In this document: in pieces, positions 17,782-26,532 of the stretch
Layout of the letters: each line of letters begins with the position of its first letter
Position numbering within the stretch: position 1 is the first letter of the stretch
NCBI GenBank assembly: GCA_017483645.1
Contig: JAFUWD010000050.1
Location: 1-50,082 of the forward strand
Reading direction: 5' to 3'
DNA from: Muribaculaceae bacterium
GTDB lineage: Bacteria; Bacteroidota; Bacteroidia; Bacteroidales; Muribaculaceae
Length of the DNA: 50,082 bases
Made by a program: the position numbers and the translations under genes
Notes under the pieces: generated by a model
The model's database searches: none
Told to the model about the DNA's origin: nothing
Seen by the model: the letters and a program-made list of their open reading frames with translations, nothing else

Positions 17782-18051
17782 TTATTTCTCCTCTTTCTTG
17801 CCAAAGGTGTCTTTCAGGAAGTCAACAGCCTGGTCAACCATGCCCTCCACCTTGTCGTCGAGCGAGTCGGGTGCGATGGCTTTGCCCATTTCCACAGCTT
17901 TGGCTTTGAGTTCATCGGCATTCTCCAGCAAGTCACCTGCCTTGTCGCTTAGGAACTCTTTTGCCTGCTCCACAAGGCCGCTTCCTTCGCTCATCTTGCC
18001 GCTCAAAATCTCTTTTGCCTGATCCAACAGACCTTTGTTTTCTTCTGCCAT
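17782..18051 (-). CDS. Small amphipathic helical protein, 89 aa
   Basis: An 89-residue soluble protein without signal peptide or cysteine. It is almost entirely amphipathic helix with repeated patterns (LLDQAKEIL, LVEQAKEFLSDKAGDLLENA, MVDQAVDFLKD) and a highly charged tail KKEEK. This layout resembles small late-embryogenesis-like or MT0933-type antitoxin-like proteins, but I cannot assign it firmly and there is no toxin next to it. It has its own -7 element and its own terminator, so it is a single-gene unit, and such compact units with strong signals are often well expressed. Confidence 0.75.
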   Translation of the reverse strand: MAEENKGLLDQAKEILSGKMSEGSGLVEQAKEFLSDKAGDLLENADELKAKAVEMGKAIAPDSLDDKVEGMVDQAVDFLKDTFGKKEEK

Positions 18052-18112
18052 AGTTTTTCTTGGTTTTAGAGGTTAAACTTATTTGTTGAGTCCAAAGTTA
18101 GGATTTTTTTTG

Positions 18113-18120
18113 CAAAAATA
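18113..18120 (-). promoter_or_regulatory. -7 element TATTTTTG for the 89-aa gene
   Basis: Minus-strand TATTTTTG, exact consensus, about 62 nt before the ATG at 18051 and just downstream of the barrel gene that ends at 18142. Confidence 0.6.
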
Positions 18121-18141
18121 CAACTTTATTCAACAAATTCA

Positions 18142-18762
18142 TTACAATTCGAATTTATAACCCAGCATGAGGACACCACCCGTGTTCCTGAAAATGCCTT
18201 TGCCCATGTCAATGCCTTCGACGACGAGCGGCTTGTCCATGACTTTCGTCACTCCCAAGTGCCACAAGAGGCCCAAGCTCAAGCCATTTTCCCATTCGTA
18301 GCTCAAGCCCAGAGGGATAGAGAAATCAAAGGAGCGGGTATAATCGCCGGCTTTCACATCCACTGCCATACCGTTGACCTTGGCCGAGAGTGATGATTTC
18401 ACCACAAAACCAGGCTGCACACCCAAGCTGATTTTCATGCCGCGAATAATATAATAGTTGGCCAGCACGGGAATCATGATTTTGTCGTTTTTCCATGTGG
18501 CATCAATGCCATCAATCTTGGCACCACCCATTCCGTACATGGGAATAGCCGACACTGAGAATTTATTGGACACCTGATACTCCAACTCCACACCTGCGGC
18601 AAAGCCCCAGCGCAATTTTGTTCCCGAGGCGTCCTCGCCATAGAACTCGGTGGACGACACGCCCACCATTGGTTTCAATGAAAAACTATTCACTTCACTC
18701 TGTGCCTTCAGGCCCAAGGATGCTGCAACAGCGAGCATCACCACTAATGCGATTCTTTTCAT
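18142..18762 (-). CDS. PorT-like outer-membrane beta-barrel protein, paralogue 1
   Basis: A 206-residue small barrel with a signal peptide (residues 1-20, GLKAQ) and alternating strands (FAAGVELEYQVSNKFSVSAI, MISLGVQPGFVV-like segments, GVLMLGYKFEL) ending in Leu. It fits the Bacteroidota outer-membrane beta-barrel 2 (PorT-like) family. A second copy, about two-thirds identical by eye, lies at 19648-20268 on the other side of rplS. Shared strings include KNDKIMIPVLANYY, QPGFVVKSSL and GVTKVMD. Function not known; such proteins have structural or transport roles in the outer membrane. It is separated from rplS by the rplS terminator and has its own -7 element. Confidence 0.8.
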   Translation of the reverse strand: MKRIALVVMLAVAASLGLKAQSEVNSFSLKPMVGVSSTEFYGEDASGTKLRWGFAAGVELEYQVSNKFSVSAIPMYGMGGAKIDGIDATWKNDKIMIPVLANYYIIRGMKISLGVQPGFVVKSSLSAKVNGMAVDVKAGDYTRSFDFSIPLGLSYEWENGLSLGLLWHLGVTKVMDKPLVVEGIDMGKGIFRNTGGVLMLGYKFEL

Positions 18763-18794
18763 AATAAGTGTTATTAAATTAGTAATTTTTTTTG

Positions 18795-18802
18795 CAAAAA
18801 TA
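18795..18802 (-). promoter_or_regulatory. -7 element TATTTTTG for barrel paralogue 1
   Basis: Minus-strand TATTTTTG, exact consensus, 33 nt before the ATG at 18762. Confidence 0.6.
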
Positions 18803-18880
18803 CTCTCTTTGTTATATTTGCCCCTGCAAATGGTGCAAATTTAACACAATATTAACATTATGCGCGCACCACAAACAAAA

Positions 18881-18912
18881 CGTGCTGCAGCGCCATGTAG
18901 CACTGCAGCACG
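18881..18912 (-). terminator. Intrinsic terminator of rplS
   Basis: CGTGCTGCAGCGC (18881-18893) pairs with GCACTGCAGCACG (18900-18912), a 13-bp stem with one wobble and a 6-nt loop; on the minus strand TTTTGTTTGT follows. It lies 28 nt after the rplS stop. Confidence 0.8.
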
Positions 18913-18940
18913 ATGTTGTCCAAACAAAAGAGCATTCCTA

Positions 18941-19303
18941 TCAAGCCTCTTTCTTGACAATGCGGCGCTCGGGAATACGAGCCTTCTTGCCGGTGAGGTT
19001 GCGCAGATAGTAAATCTTGGCACGACGCACACGACCATGCTTGTTGATGGTGATGCTGTCGATAAACGGCGACTCCAGCGGGAAAATACGCTCCACACCG
19101 ATGTTGTCGCTGATTTTACGAACGGTGAAACGCTTCTTCTCACCGTCACCGTTGATGCGAATCACCACACCACGGTACTGCTGAATACGCTCCTTGTTAC
19201 CCTCCTTGATGCGATAAGCCACTGTCACAGTGTCGCCAGGGAAAAACTCAGGATGTTCTTTGCCGGTGGCAAATGCCTGCTCGGCAACTTTAATCAAATC
19301 CAT
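18941..19303 (-). CDS. rplS: 50S ribosomal protein L19
   Basis: A 120-residue ribosomal protein that sits at the 30S-50S interface. The start MDLIKVAEQ at 19303 matches the family; the frame is open further upstream but that part overlaps the leader and promoter. Family hallmarks are all present: FFPGDTVTVAYRIKEGNKER, QQYRGVVIRI, FTVRKISDNIGVERIFPLES, and the basic tail RRAKIYYLRNLTGKKARIPE. The bacterial L19 neighbours rpsP/rimM/trmD are absent here; instead it is flanked by two paralogous barrel genes and has its own promoter (19389-19396) and terminator, so it is a single-gene unit. Relics of its 5' region recur at 20421-20475 and 26695-26763. Confidence 0.97.
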   Translation of the reverse strand: MDLIKVAEQAFATGKEHPEFFPGDTVTVAYRIKEGNKERIQQYRGVVIRINGDGEKKRFTVRKISDNIGVERIFPLESPFIDSITINKHGRVRRAKIYYLRNLTGKKARIPERRIVKKEA

Positions 19304-19388
19304 TACTTCTTTATTTAATGCATTAAAAATCACTTCGCAATATACGCAAGCCACTCGATTTTCTTGCCAGAGATTGCGAAAAGCGGTG

Positions 19389-19396
19389 CAAAATTA
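19389..19396 (-). promoter_or_regulatory. -7 element TAATTTTG for rplS
   Basis: Minus-strand TAATTTTG, exact consensus, giving an untranslated leader of about 80 nt before the rplS ATG. A decayed copy of this block is found at 20421-20475. Confidence 0.7.
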
Positions 19397-19647
19397 CAAA
19401 AAATCCCTTAACCGACAATGATTTTTGACGAAAAATTTTTATCTTTAATTTTCTGCGGTCAGCAACACTGCAGAGCCTGAGCCTCAAGCCGGCGGTCACG
19501 ATAGCGGTGGCCACACTCAGTGTATTGGTGTGAACAATGGTGGGCTCAATGCTTCCTTACTGCCACACCACCGAGTGGATTGGAGGTCTTCTGAAAGCTC
19601 TATCCGAACAAAAAAATTCTGTTCTGAAAAAAGCAATCTCCAGATGG
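19397..19647. other. Intergenic stretch upstream of rplS with no recognised gene
   Basis: About 250 bp between the rplS promoter and the end of barrel paralogue 2. I see no ORF with family resemblance, no tRNA fold and no strong terminator. It is GC-richer than a typical intergenic region near 19460-19590, so it could be the remains of a gene. Confidence 0.4.
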
Positions 19648-20268
19648 TCACAGCTTGAACTTGTATCCCAGGGTTAGAACTCCACCGGTGTTCATGAAAT
19701 CATCTTTGCCTACATTAACATCTCCGATTATCATTTCGTTATCCATTACTTTAGTCACGCCCATATGCCACAGAATGCCCACACTCAACCCGTTAGTAAA
19801 CTCATAACAGATACCCAGCGGAATGGCAAAGTCAAAAGTGCGTGTCGACTTACTGGCATCAAAGTCCACACTGTTTCCATTTATCTTGGCATAAAGCGAT
19901 GACTTCACCACAAAGCCGGGCTGCAAACCCAGACTTAACTTGAAACCGGGCGCCACATAGTAGTTGGCCAGCACGGGAATCATGATTTTGTCGTTTTTCC
20001 ACACAAGATCTCCATCTTCCAACATGGCTCCACCCATTCCGTACATGGGGATAGCCGAGACCGAAAACTTTTGAGTGGCTTGATATTCCACTTCCACTCC
20101 GCCGGCAACCCCCCAACGCAATTTGGACCCTTGGGCACCATCACCGTAGAAAGTGGTCGCCGCCAATCCGACAATGGGTTTCAGCGAAAAATGTTTCACT
20201 TCGTTTTGGGCACTCATACCCATCGATGCTGCCATTACAAGCATCGCCACTAATACAATTCTTTTCAT
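19648..20268 (-). CDS. PorT-like outer-membrane beta-barrel protein, paralogue 2
   Basis: A 206-residue exported barrel of the same length as the copy at 18142-18762. Signal peptide residues 1-20 (GMSAQ), then the same order of strands (SLKPIVGLAATTFYG, VEVEYQATQKFSVSAIPMYG, GFKLSLGLQPGFVVKSSLYA) and C-terminal GVLTLGYKFKL. The two proteins differ mostly in surface-loop-like positions, consistent with an old duplication. It should sit in the outer membrane; the function is unknown. Its upstream region (20266-20390) is almost the same as a block at 26533-26655 where no intact gene follows. Confidence 0.8.
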   Translation of the reverse strand: MKRIVLVAMLVMAASMGMSAQNEVKHFSLKPIVGLAATTFYGDGAQGSKLRWGVAGGVEVEYQATQKFSVSAIPMYGMGGAMLEDGDLVWKNDKIMIPVLANYYVAPGFKLSLGLQPGFVVKSSLYAKINGNSVDFDASKSTRTFDFAIPLGICYEFTNGLSVGILWHMGVTKVMDNEMIIGDVNVGKDDFMNTGGVLTLGYKFKL

Positions 20269-20390
20269 AACCTATAATAAATACACTAATTCTTACTTGT
20301 TCTGATAAGCGCCACGAATTTACTGTTTTTTTATGGAATCATGGGGGGGGTGTAAAAACATTTAACATCACCTTAACACATGCGAAATGA
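20266..20390 (-). repeat. Barrel-gene upstream repeat, copy A
   Basis: This block, which begins at the start codon of barrel paralogue 2 and runs upstream, is roughly 90% identical by eye to 26533-26655. Shared landmarks are CTAATTCTTACTT, GATAAGCGCCAC, AATTTACTG plus a T run, ATGGAATCAT and a G run, and AACATCACCTTAACACA. It carries the gene's -7 element (20315-20322, minus-strand TAAATTCG). Confidence 0.85.
20315..20322 (-). promoter_or_regulatory. -7 element TAAATTCG for barrel paralogue 2
   Basis: Minus-strand TAAATTCG, one base from consensus, 47 nt before the ATG. The homologous position in the second repeat copy (26580-26587) reads TAAATTTG, an exact match. Confidence 0.5.
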
Positions 20391-20416
20391 GGGCGTGTCG
20401 AATTGACACACCCTCA
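20388..20416 (-). terminator. Hairpin at the position of the rplS terminator in the duplicated segment
   Basis: TGAGGGCGTGTC (20388-20399) pairs with GACACACCCTCA (20405-20416) with one mismatch and a 5-nt loop. It lies between the barrel promoter and an rplS promoter relic, the same order as the real rplS terminator, but now follows no gene and has a poor T tract. Confidence 0.5.
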
Positions 20417-20420
20417 CCAA

Positions 20421-20475
20421 CTTGCCATAGATTGCAGAAAGCGGTTCAAAATCACATAAAATCACTTAACGGACA
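20421..20475 (-). pseudogene. Relic of the rplS promoter region
   Basis: CTTGCCATAGATTGCAGAAA and the following bases align with 19363-19420 upstream of rplS (CTTGCCAGAGATTGCGAAAA). The -7 element has decayed from TAATTTTG to TGATTTTG on the minus strand (20447-20454). No rplS coding sequence remains beside it. Confidence 0.7.
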
Positions 20476-20536
20476 TGTTTATTTCTTTAAATTTTGTTCG
20501 GCACCGTTTTCTATAGTGTTTTCCTGCTTCTGCGCG

Positions 20537-20743
20537 TCAATTGCTTATAAGAATGTTCACCAGCGCGGTGATGTCGGCGATACCGGTTTCGCCATCGTTG
20601 TTCACATCGCTGCGGATATTCTCTGATTGGGCCAACACCAGCAAAGCCAGCATCGTCACGTCGGCAATGCCCACTTCGCCATCACCGTTCACGTCGCCGC
20701 GCAAGAAAGAAGCCGCACCCACGGTGAATGCCACACGACACAT
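20537..20743 (-). pseudogene. Dockerin type I domain remnant
   Basis: A 68-codon open stretch encoding two dockerin-type calcium-binding repeats: GDVNGDGEVGIADVTMLAL and SDVNNDGETGIADITALVN, each with the Asp/Asn-x-Asp-Gly-x loop followed by a helix. The frame stays open upstream of the first Met for about 30 more codons (to a TAG near 20850, inside the adenine deaminase gene), but no signal peptide or catalytic domain precedes it. It is therefore the C-terminal end of an exported protein whose main part is gone. Dockerin-like tails are common on secreted proteins of gut Bacteroidales. A short translated product cannot be excluded, but I consider it a remnant. Confidence 0.65.
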
Positions 20744-20806
20744 GGTGTTACCGTTATTCTGGTGGAATGTGTCGCCATATTCTCCGTAACGGCCCTTTCT
20801 GAAAAT

Positions 20807-20832
20807 TTCGTGTTCTTTCGTGTCTTTCGTGG
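20807..20832. repeat. Short TTTCGTG tandem repeat
   Basis: TTTCGTGTTC, TTTCGTGTC and TTTCGTGG follow each other between the dockerin remnant and the adenine deaminase stop. I recall similar strings in intergenic DNA of many Bacteroidota; its role is unknown. Confidence 0.5.
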
Positions 20833-20842
20833 TTAAATAACT

Positions 20843-22504
20843 CTATGTGACTGGCGCCATGTTCTGGCTGTCCCAGAGACAGCGGTCGGTGATCTTCAGC
20901 TCGGGGATGACGGGCAGGCATAGGAACGCCATCGTGATGAAGGGAGCCTTCAGCGTGCAGCCGGTCAGGACTGCCATGTCGCAGAGCAGCCGGCATCGGT
21001 AGGCCACCTCATGCCCGTCGAGCGGCGACATCAGCCCGGCAATGGGCAGTGCCATCTCGATCATCTCATCACTGGTTATTACCACCTGCCCCCCTCGCAT
21101 CGTTATGATTCGGTTGATGGCATGGACAATCAACTCGTCGTCGGAGCCGATAGCCACGATGTTGTGGCTGTCATGGGCCACTGACGAGGCAATGGCCCCG
21201 TGACGAATGCCGAAACCGCGCACCAGCCCGATGACGGGACGTGCCGACGGGGTGTAGCGGTTATAAACCACCACCTTCTGCACCTCGTGCCACGGGTAGT
21301 GAGAGTCCTTCATTGGGTCACCCGTCACCTCCACCACCTCGTGACCGGTATACAGGCTTTTGTCAGTGGCGTGGATGATGTGCTTGGTGTCGCCGCGACG
21401 GATGTCGAGCCGTATGTCTTCGGGCGTGATGAGAGTGGCGCAGAAATGGTTGGGATAACTATTAAGGTCGGCAATCGTCTGTCGACGAATGCTGATGCTT
21501 CCGAATGACTGATCGTAACTATAAACCTCAACGCCGCGGATGATGGTACTCTGTATCGCCAGATAAGGGCCGATGTTGTTGACCACAATAAATGTGGCCG
21601 GGTCGCCCTCTTGCAGCAGTCCCCAGTTCACGCCGTAGTGACGCTGAGGGTTGCAGCATGCCACCTGAAGGACGTTCCAAAAGTCGTGACCGTCGAGAAG
21701 TGCCCGTGCTGCAATGACATTGATGTGGCCACGCACAAGGTCGTCGGCATGGCAGTCGTCGGTACACAACATCACCTGATCGGGATATTCGTCGATGAGC
21801 GGGTGCAGCAGATTGTAGTCCTTGGCGGCACTGCCCTCACGAATGATGACCTTCATGCCGGCACGGATGCAGTCACGCCCCTCTTCGAGCGTCGTGCACT
21901 CATGGTCGGTAGACACACCAGCCTGGGCATAGAGCCGGCGACCTTCAAGCGAAAGACCGGGGGCATGGCCGTCGATGGGCTTGCCGGCCGCACGGGCAGC
22001 GGCCAACTTTGCCATCACCTCGCTGTCGCCATGCAGCACTCCCACGTAGTTCATCATCTCGGCCAAGAAGGCAATGTCATCGCGTTGCATCAGGGCTGTA
22101 ATCTCTTGACTGCCGATGGTCGCGCCGCTGGTCTCCACGTTGCCGCCTATCGACGGCACGCAACTGGGCGCACCGAACAAGAAGTTGAACTGCGCTTGGC
22201 GACCCAGGTGAATCATCACGTCAACCCCTTCAACGCCCATCACGTTTGCAATTTCGTGCGGGTCGGCAATGGCCCCGATGGTGCCGTGTTCCGACGCCAC
22301 ACGGGCAAACTCCGCGGGCAGCATCATACTGCTCTCGATGTGTACGTGGCTGTCGATAAATCCCGGCATCAGGTAAGGCCACGGCTCCATGCTGTCAGGT
22401 AGACTACACTGTCTTATTCTGCTGATGCGTCCGTCAGTCACTATTAACTCACCGTCATATATTTCGCGCCGCACCACATCCACGATATGTCCTTTGTATG
22501 TCAT
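20843..22504 (-). CDS. ade: Adenine deaminase
   Basis: A 553-residue cytoplasmic amidohydrolase that converts adenine to hypoxanthine and ammonia for purine salvage. The metal motif SHVHIESSMM (about residues 51-60), ADPHEIANVMG, the internal IDGHAPGLSG-like segment (IDGHAPGLSL), STDHECTT and CTDDCHADDLV, and the C-terminal VAHDSHNIVAIG and GGQVV blocks are all those of the Ade family, and the length is typical. ATG at 22504 begins MTYKGHIVDV. It has its own promoter (22608-22615) with a leader of about 97 nt and is transcribed alone. The 3' end abuts the dockerin remnant. Confidence 0.95.
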   Translation of the reverse strand: MTYKGHIVDVVRREIYDGELIVTDGRISRIRQCSLPDSMEPWPYLMPGFIDSHVHIESSMMLPAEFARVASEHGTIGAIADPHEIANVMGVEGVDVMIHLGRQAQFNFLFGAPSCVPSIGGNVETSGATIGSQEITALMQRDDIAFLAEMMNYVGVLHGDSEVMAKLAAARAAGKPIDGHAPGLSLEGRRLYAQAGVSTDHECTTLEEGRDCIRAGMKVIIREGSAAKDYNLLHPLIDEYPDQVMLCTDDCHADDLVRGHINVIAARALLDGHDFWNVLQVACCNPQRHYGVNWGLLQEGDPATFIVVNNIGPYLAIQSTIIRGVEVYSYDQSFGSISIRRQTIADLNSYPNHFCATLITPEDIRLDIRRGDTKHIIHATDKSLYTGHEVVEVTGDPMKDSHYPWHEVQKVVVYNRYTPSARPVIGLVRGFGIRHGAIASSVAHDSHNIVAIGSDDELIVHAINRIITMRGGQVVITSDEMIEMALPIAGLMSPLDGHEVAYRCRLLCDMAVLTGCTLKAPFITMAFLCLPVIPELKITDRCLWDSQNMAPVT

Positions 22505-22607
22505 ATTTAAGTTTCAAAAGTGAAAACTACTGTTATAGTTGGGCAAAGTCGCTGAATCTCAAAATCTTTATGGCAATAAAGACAAACTAAATCACAACTG
22601 CGCAGTA

Positions 22608-22615
22608 CAAAGGTA
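22608..22615 (-). promoter_or_regulatory. -7 element TACCTTTG for ade
   Basis: Minus-strand TACCTTTG, exact consensus. The roughly 97-nt leader down to the ATG contains two small hairpins (CTTTAT/ATAAAG and GTTTCA/TGAAAAC) but no riboswitch fold that I recognise. Confidence 0.6.
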
Positions 22616-22685
22616 AGAATATTTTTTTGAAATGAGGCTATTTGCCTATAGTTTCTTGTCTTCTATGTTGAAATCCAAATCATTA

Positions 22686-22723
22686 CCCCACCATTCAGTC
22701 GCTTCGCTCTTGTCATGGTGGGG
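22686..22723. terminator. Hairpin between ade and the C10 peptidase gene
   Basis: CCCCACCAT (22686-22694) pairs perfectly with ATGGTGGGG (22715-22723) over a 20-nt loop, followed on the plus strand by TTTTC. It lies about 70 nt beyond the stop of the minus-strand peptidase gene, where it may end that transcript although the T tract is on the wrong side. A second small hairpin (ATCGCC TTC GGCGAT) follows near 22738. Confidence 0.35.
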
Positions 22724-22792
22724 TTTTCACTCTAGTAATCGCCTTCGGCGATGGCTCCGGCGTTCAGCCGGTATTTGTGGCGGTGACTGGTG

Positions 22793-25238
22793 TTATCGCA
22801 GGAGGACCTTGCGGGAGATACCGTCGGCCACGACTATGTATAGGCCTGCGGCGAGGGCGCGGGCCTCGCTGCCGGTGGCGATGAGGGTGCCGCGGCTGTC
22901 GTAGACGGCCACGCTGCTCGCCCCGCTGACGCTGATAGTGCCATTGCCGGCGCGCACGGTGACGGCGTCGGCGTTCACGGCGCTTACCGCGGTGGGTAAC
23001 GCCGCAATCTTAAACGGCGAATTATCGCCCCAATCCGAATTGTCGGCGACAAAGCGCAAACACATGCGATAGACCTTTCCCGGCACGCCTTCGAAAGCCG
23101 ACGCAATGCTGACTTTCACCTTCTCGCCCGGAGCGATGGTGACAATGTCGCTGATGCCGAGTTCGGCCATAAACGTAAGGTCGTCGCTCATAATCTTATA
23201 AGGAATATTACCGACGAAGGTGCCGGAGCCGGTGTTGGTGAGTTCCACCATGCCGGAGACTTGTCCTGACGGCATTATGTAAGCGTCGGGGGTAATCTGC
23301 GAAGTGATTTCGAGGTTATAATCCTTGCTCAAGAGCACTGAGAAATCGAAATCGCCGCCTATCACCTTGTTGTTCTTGTCAAGCACCCTCAGATAGTATT
23401 CACCGGCGGTGGCGGGCGCGGGTATTTGAGCCGTCATAATCACGTCTTTGCCCGGCGCTATGGTAACGTATTCACCTTCGATAATAGTAGGCTCGACGCT
23501 CATATCTTTCGGTTGGTAACTATATTTCACCACGCCCTCATAGTAAGAGCCGTTGTTGCGAATAGTGCTGGTGACCTTCATCTGAGAGTCGGTGCCTACT
23601 TGCTCGGGACAGTCAATGACGGGGACAGCGAGATTGGCAGGTGCCGACTCCTCGTTATAGTACACCACACCATCCTTCACTGTCACTTCGATATAGCCGG
23701 GCAGAGTGGCACTGTGGTCATACTCTCTAAAGTCATTGACGCCGGCTTCGGGACACTTATACATCAGCCACAGACGATAGACACCGTCGGCGACATCCGG
23801 CGAGGCCATGAACGTGGTATTGGCGTATAAGACATTCGGCTCTATAAAACTGAGGTATTGCCCCATCGTGTAGTCGGTGGTGTAGGAGTTGGTATCGTAT
23901 TGCTGACCCACTTGATTACCTTCCTCATCACACAAATCGAAGCGCAGGGTAACGTTCAACGTGGGGCCGCAACCATAGCCCACCACTCTTACGCTATTTA
24001 TAATCATCGGCATCAAAGAGCCTGTCGGGAAACTGTTTACCGAAGGCTTGAAATTCTCGACACACAATTCCATACCCTTCTCGGGGGCGGGTTCTCCGCA
24101 GTCGGGGTATAGTCCAGTAATCAGCCCTTGCAGAGAATTATATCCGCCTTCAAAGGAGCCAATCCCTTGCACGCCGGGCGAAAGGGCTGTGATGAGGAAA
24201 TAGCCGTTTGACGTGCCTCCCCAGCCCCAGTTGATGTGATAATAGCCCCTTGTGTCATAGCCGTCGATGACAAAGGCGTGACTGCCGCCGGAGCGCACGT
24301 AACCTGCGAATAACACGGGGTGGCTGTTATCGAGTTCGTTGTCGATAAGCGCCTCCCATTCGGTACCGGTCATCGAGTAACGCGAGTAATTGCGCATCGC
24401 CTTGTTATAACCGAAGTGGTCGCGTATGGCTTCCATCATGTTGAAAATATCCACGCCACTGTTACCACCGTAGTTGGTACCCGCCGCCACGCCTATATGG
24501 TACATCAGCGTGGCGACGGCATCGGCCTGCCGGTCGGTGTAGTTACCGTTCTCGTAGTCGTTGAGCATATCATCCCAGCGGTAGGTGGTGTTACCGAAGT
24601 CGGCGCTGAGCGTCTGCGGCGAGGTCTCGTTGACGTTACACTCGTAGGAGTGAGAGCCCACGCCCTGCTCCGGCCACCGGTAGTAGTTCATGATTTGCGC
24701 GGTGGCGGTGATTACGCAACCCGTCGCCGAGCGTTCGGTTGTTCCGTCAGCGGTGTAGGTCGGACACAGGTTGTTGTACGGCTCCGATTGGTTCCACGTT
24801 GTTTTGAGCAACGGAGCGACGGTTTTGTCGCGCACGGCGCGTGCGGGAGGGGCGGCCAACGCGGGATTATCGCGCAAGGCGGTAATCTCGTCGCTATAGA
24901 CGCCGAGCATATACTCCATGCCGTCGGGCACGTTGGCGGGGTCTATCGCACCCTCGTCGCCGTAAGCGAGCACGACGGGCGCTTTGTCATCGCCGGCGAT
25001 AACCACCCAGCCGGCGGCGGCGCTGTTGTTGAACACGTAATAGGCTGGCGCGGCCGCTGCCGACGCTTTCTTCGCCCTCAGCGCCAACGACGGACGTGAG
25101 GCGGCGGTCACCTGGTGCGACCCAAAGAACTGCGCGGCGCGTTCCGCCGCTTCCTGCTCGCTCACCGTAGCGCCTTGCGAAGCAAGAGCCACGATGGCGA
25201 ACAGTGCAAAACATATTTTCTTCATTTCATTTTTCATT
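22793..25238 (-). CDS. C10-family cysteine peptidase (streptopain-like) with T9SS-like C-terminal tail
   Basis: A protein of about 814 residues counted from MKNEMKK at 25238 (MKKICF at 25226 is the alternative). Signal peptide residues 1-23; a Spi/C10 propeptide about 25-140; then PLLKTTWNQSEPYN, the catalytic Cys174 in TGCVITATAQIMNYYRWP, the catalytic His320 in GGSHAFVIDGYD, and NWGWGG. A middle region (about 390-730) is made of beta-sandwich-like repeats with ITPDAYIMPSG and DIVTIAPGEKVKVS. The last 70 residues (VAVYDSRGTLIATGS, LAAGLYIVVADGISRKVLLR) have the pattern of a type A C-terminal sorting domain of the type IX secretion system. It should be secreted or surface-attached and degrade proteins or host peptides. 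Its GC-rich coding style differs slightly from its neighbours, and it lies beside an IS110 remnant. Confidence 0.88.
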
Positions 25239-25497
25239 CGAAAATATTTGCGTTGTGAAGTACTGAAAATCAACACTTCGGGTTAATAATTCAATTACAG
25301 GACAGACGAAAGAAAGCACACTGCTTGCGGCGGCATACGGCTATTATCGTAGGCGTTTATGTTTTAAAACGACCGGATGGGTCAGGAAATTTCATTCGCG
25401 TGCTCGTAGCAACAATCTTTGCCTCTCAGTCGTTTAGGCCAGTTTCATAGTCGGGCTCGATGTCCCAGTAAAAATCGGCCTTAGAACTCGTGCGCCG

Positions 25498-26441
25498 TCA
25501 GGCACTTTCTTTCTCGGGCGGGTTCTCTCCGAGTAGTTTATTGAGTTGCTCCCTGTGATACTTGATTTGAGCTTGTTTGCGACGCTCGTCAAGATGGGTG
25601 TCACCGAGTTCCTGATAGGCCGTGCCGTCTTTGAGCATATGGTAGATGACCACAAGCATCTCTGCGGCAATCGCGACTAATACGCGTTTCTTCCCTCGCC
25701 GTGCTGCGAGTCTCTTATATCGAGCCGAGAAGTAGGTGTTCTTGGTCCGCGTCGCACACCACGCACATTCTGTCATTATCGCTTTGGTGGCTTTGTTGCC
25801 GTGGTTGGTGTGTGAGCTTTTTTTTACCTGCGCTCTCGTTGTTGCCCGGAGCCAGACCCGCCCATGACTTGAGGTGGTCGGCCGTGGGGAATACTTCCAT
25901 GTCTACGCCTATCTCTGCGAGCAGTTCGCGCACGGAGGTCGTGTCCATACCGGGCACTTCGCAGAGTTGGCGTATCCTGTCTTCCAGTGGTTGCATGCGG
26001 CGCTCAATCTCGCAGTCGAGGTGGTCTATCTCCGCCTCTATGTTACGGATGCTCGCGTGACGGCACAAAACTGCCCTTGAGCGGTCCGGCTCGCAACAGC
26101 TTGCATATCCATGCCGAGTCCTTCTTGTCGGTCTTGTGCCCGGGCACATACTTGATGTGACGCGCGTTCACCACAAGGATGGTGAAACCGCCTGGCTCAA
26201 GGATATTCATCACTGGCTTCCAGTATACACCTGTGCTCTCCATCGCCACATGAGTGACGCCCAGAGACATTAGCCATTCTTTCAATTCTGTCAAAGATCT
26301 CGTCGTCGACTTGAATGTACGGGTCTCACTCTCGATTCCCGAACCAGTCACTGTCGCCACGATTTCTTTCTTGTGGGCATCAAGGCCGCAGCCTCGCTCC
26401 ACGACCTGTTCAAAGGGCACTTCTTGTTTCTTACTTGCCAT
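25498..26441 (-). pseudogene. IS110-family transposase, inactivated by deletion and frameshift
   Basis: Three frames together encode an IS110/IS116/IS902-type DEDD transposase. The N-terminal part (26441-26055) has GLDAHKK, AMESTGVYWKPV and KTDKKDSAWI, the catalytic Asp/Glu/Asp positions. At about 26058 the frame changes and roughly 110 residues of the linker, normally after the GSFVPSRE motif, are missing. The second frame gives IEAEIDHLDCEIERRM, VPGMDTTSVRELLAEIG and WAGLAPGNNESAGKKK. After a run of eight A (about 25818-25825) the frame changes again, giving RYKRLAARRGKKRVL and DGTAYQELG to the stop at 25498. One frameshift at a poly-A run could be slippage, but the internal deletion indicates a dead copy. 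Confidence 0.88.
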
Positions 26442-26471
26442 AGTAAATTGCCTTCAATTAGTTACACGTGG

Positions 26472-26479
26472 CAAAGGTA
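26472..26479 (-). promoter_or_regulatory. -7 element TACCTTTG of the IS110-type transposase
   Basis: Minus-strand TACCTTTG, exact consensus, 31 nt before the transposase ATG at 26441. Confidence 0.55.
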
Positions 26480-26532
26480 ACTAATTACGATGACTTTTCA
26501 TTCATTTTGGCGAAAGCAGTTCATGTCCGTTT

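Noticed and set aside
22505-22607. Possible purine riboswitch in the leader of the adenine deaminase gene
   Set aside because: Only about 97 nt with two tiny hairpins; I do not see the conserved three-way junction loops of a purine riboswitch.
25815-25830. Programmed frameshift at the run of eight A in the IS110-type transposase
   Set aside because: The same gene has a large internal deletion and a second frame change, so the product is dead regardless; simple decay is enough.
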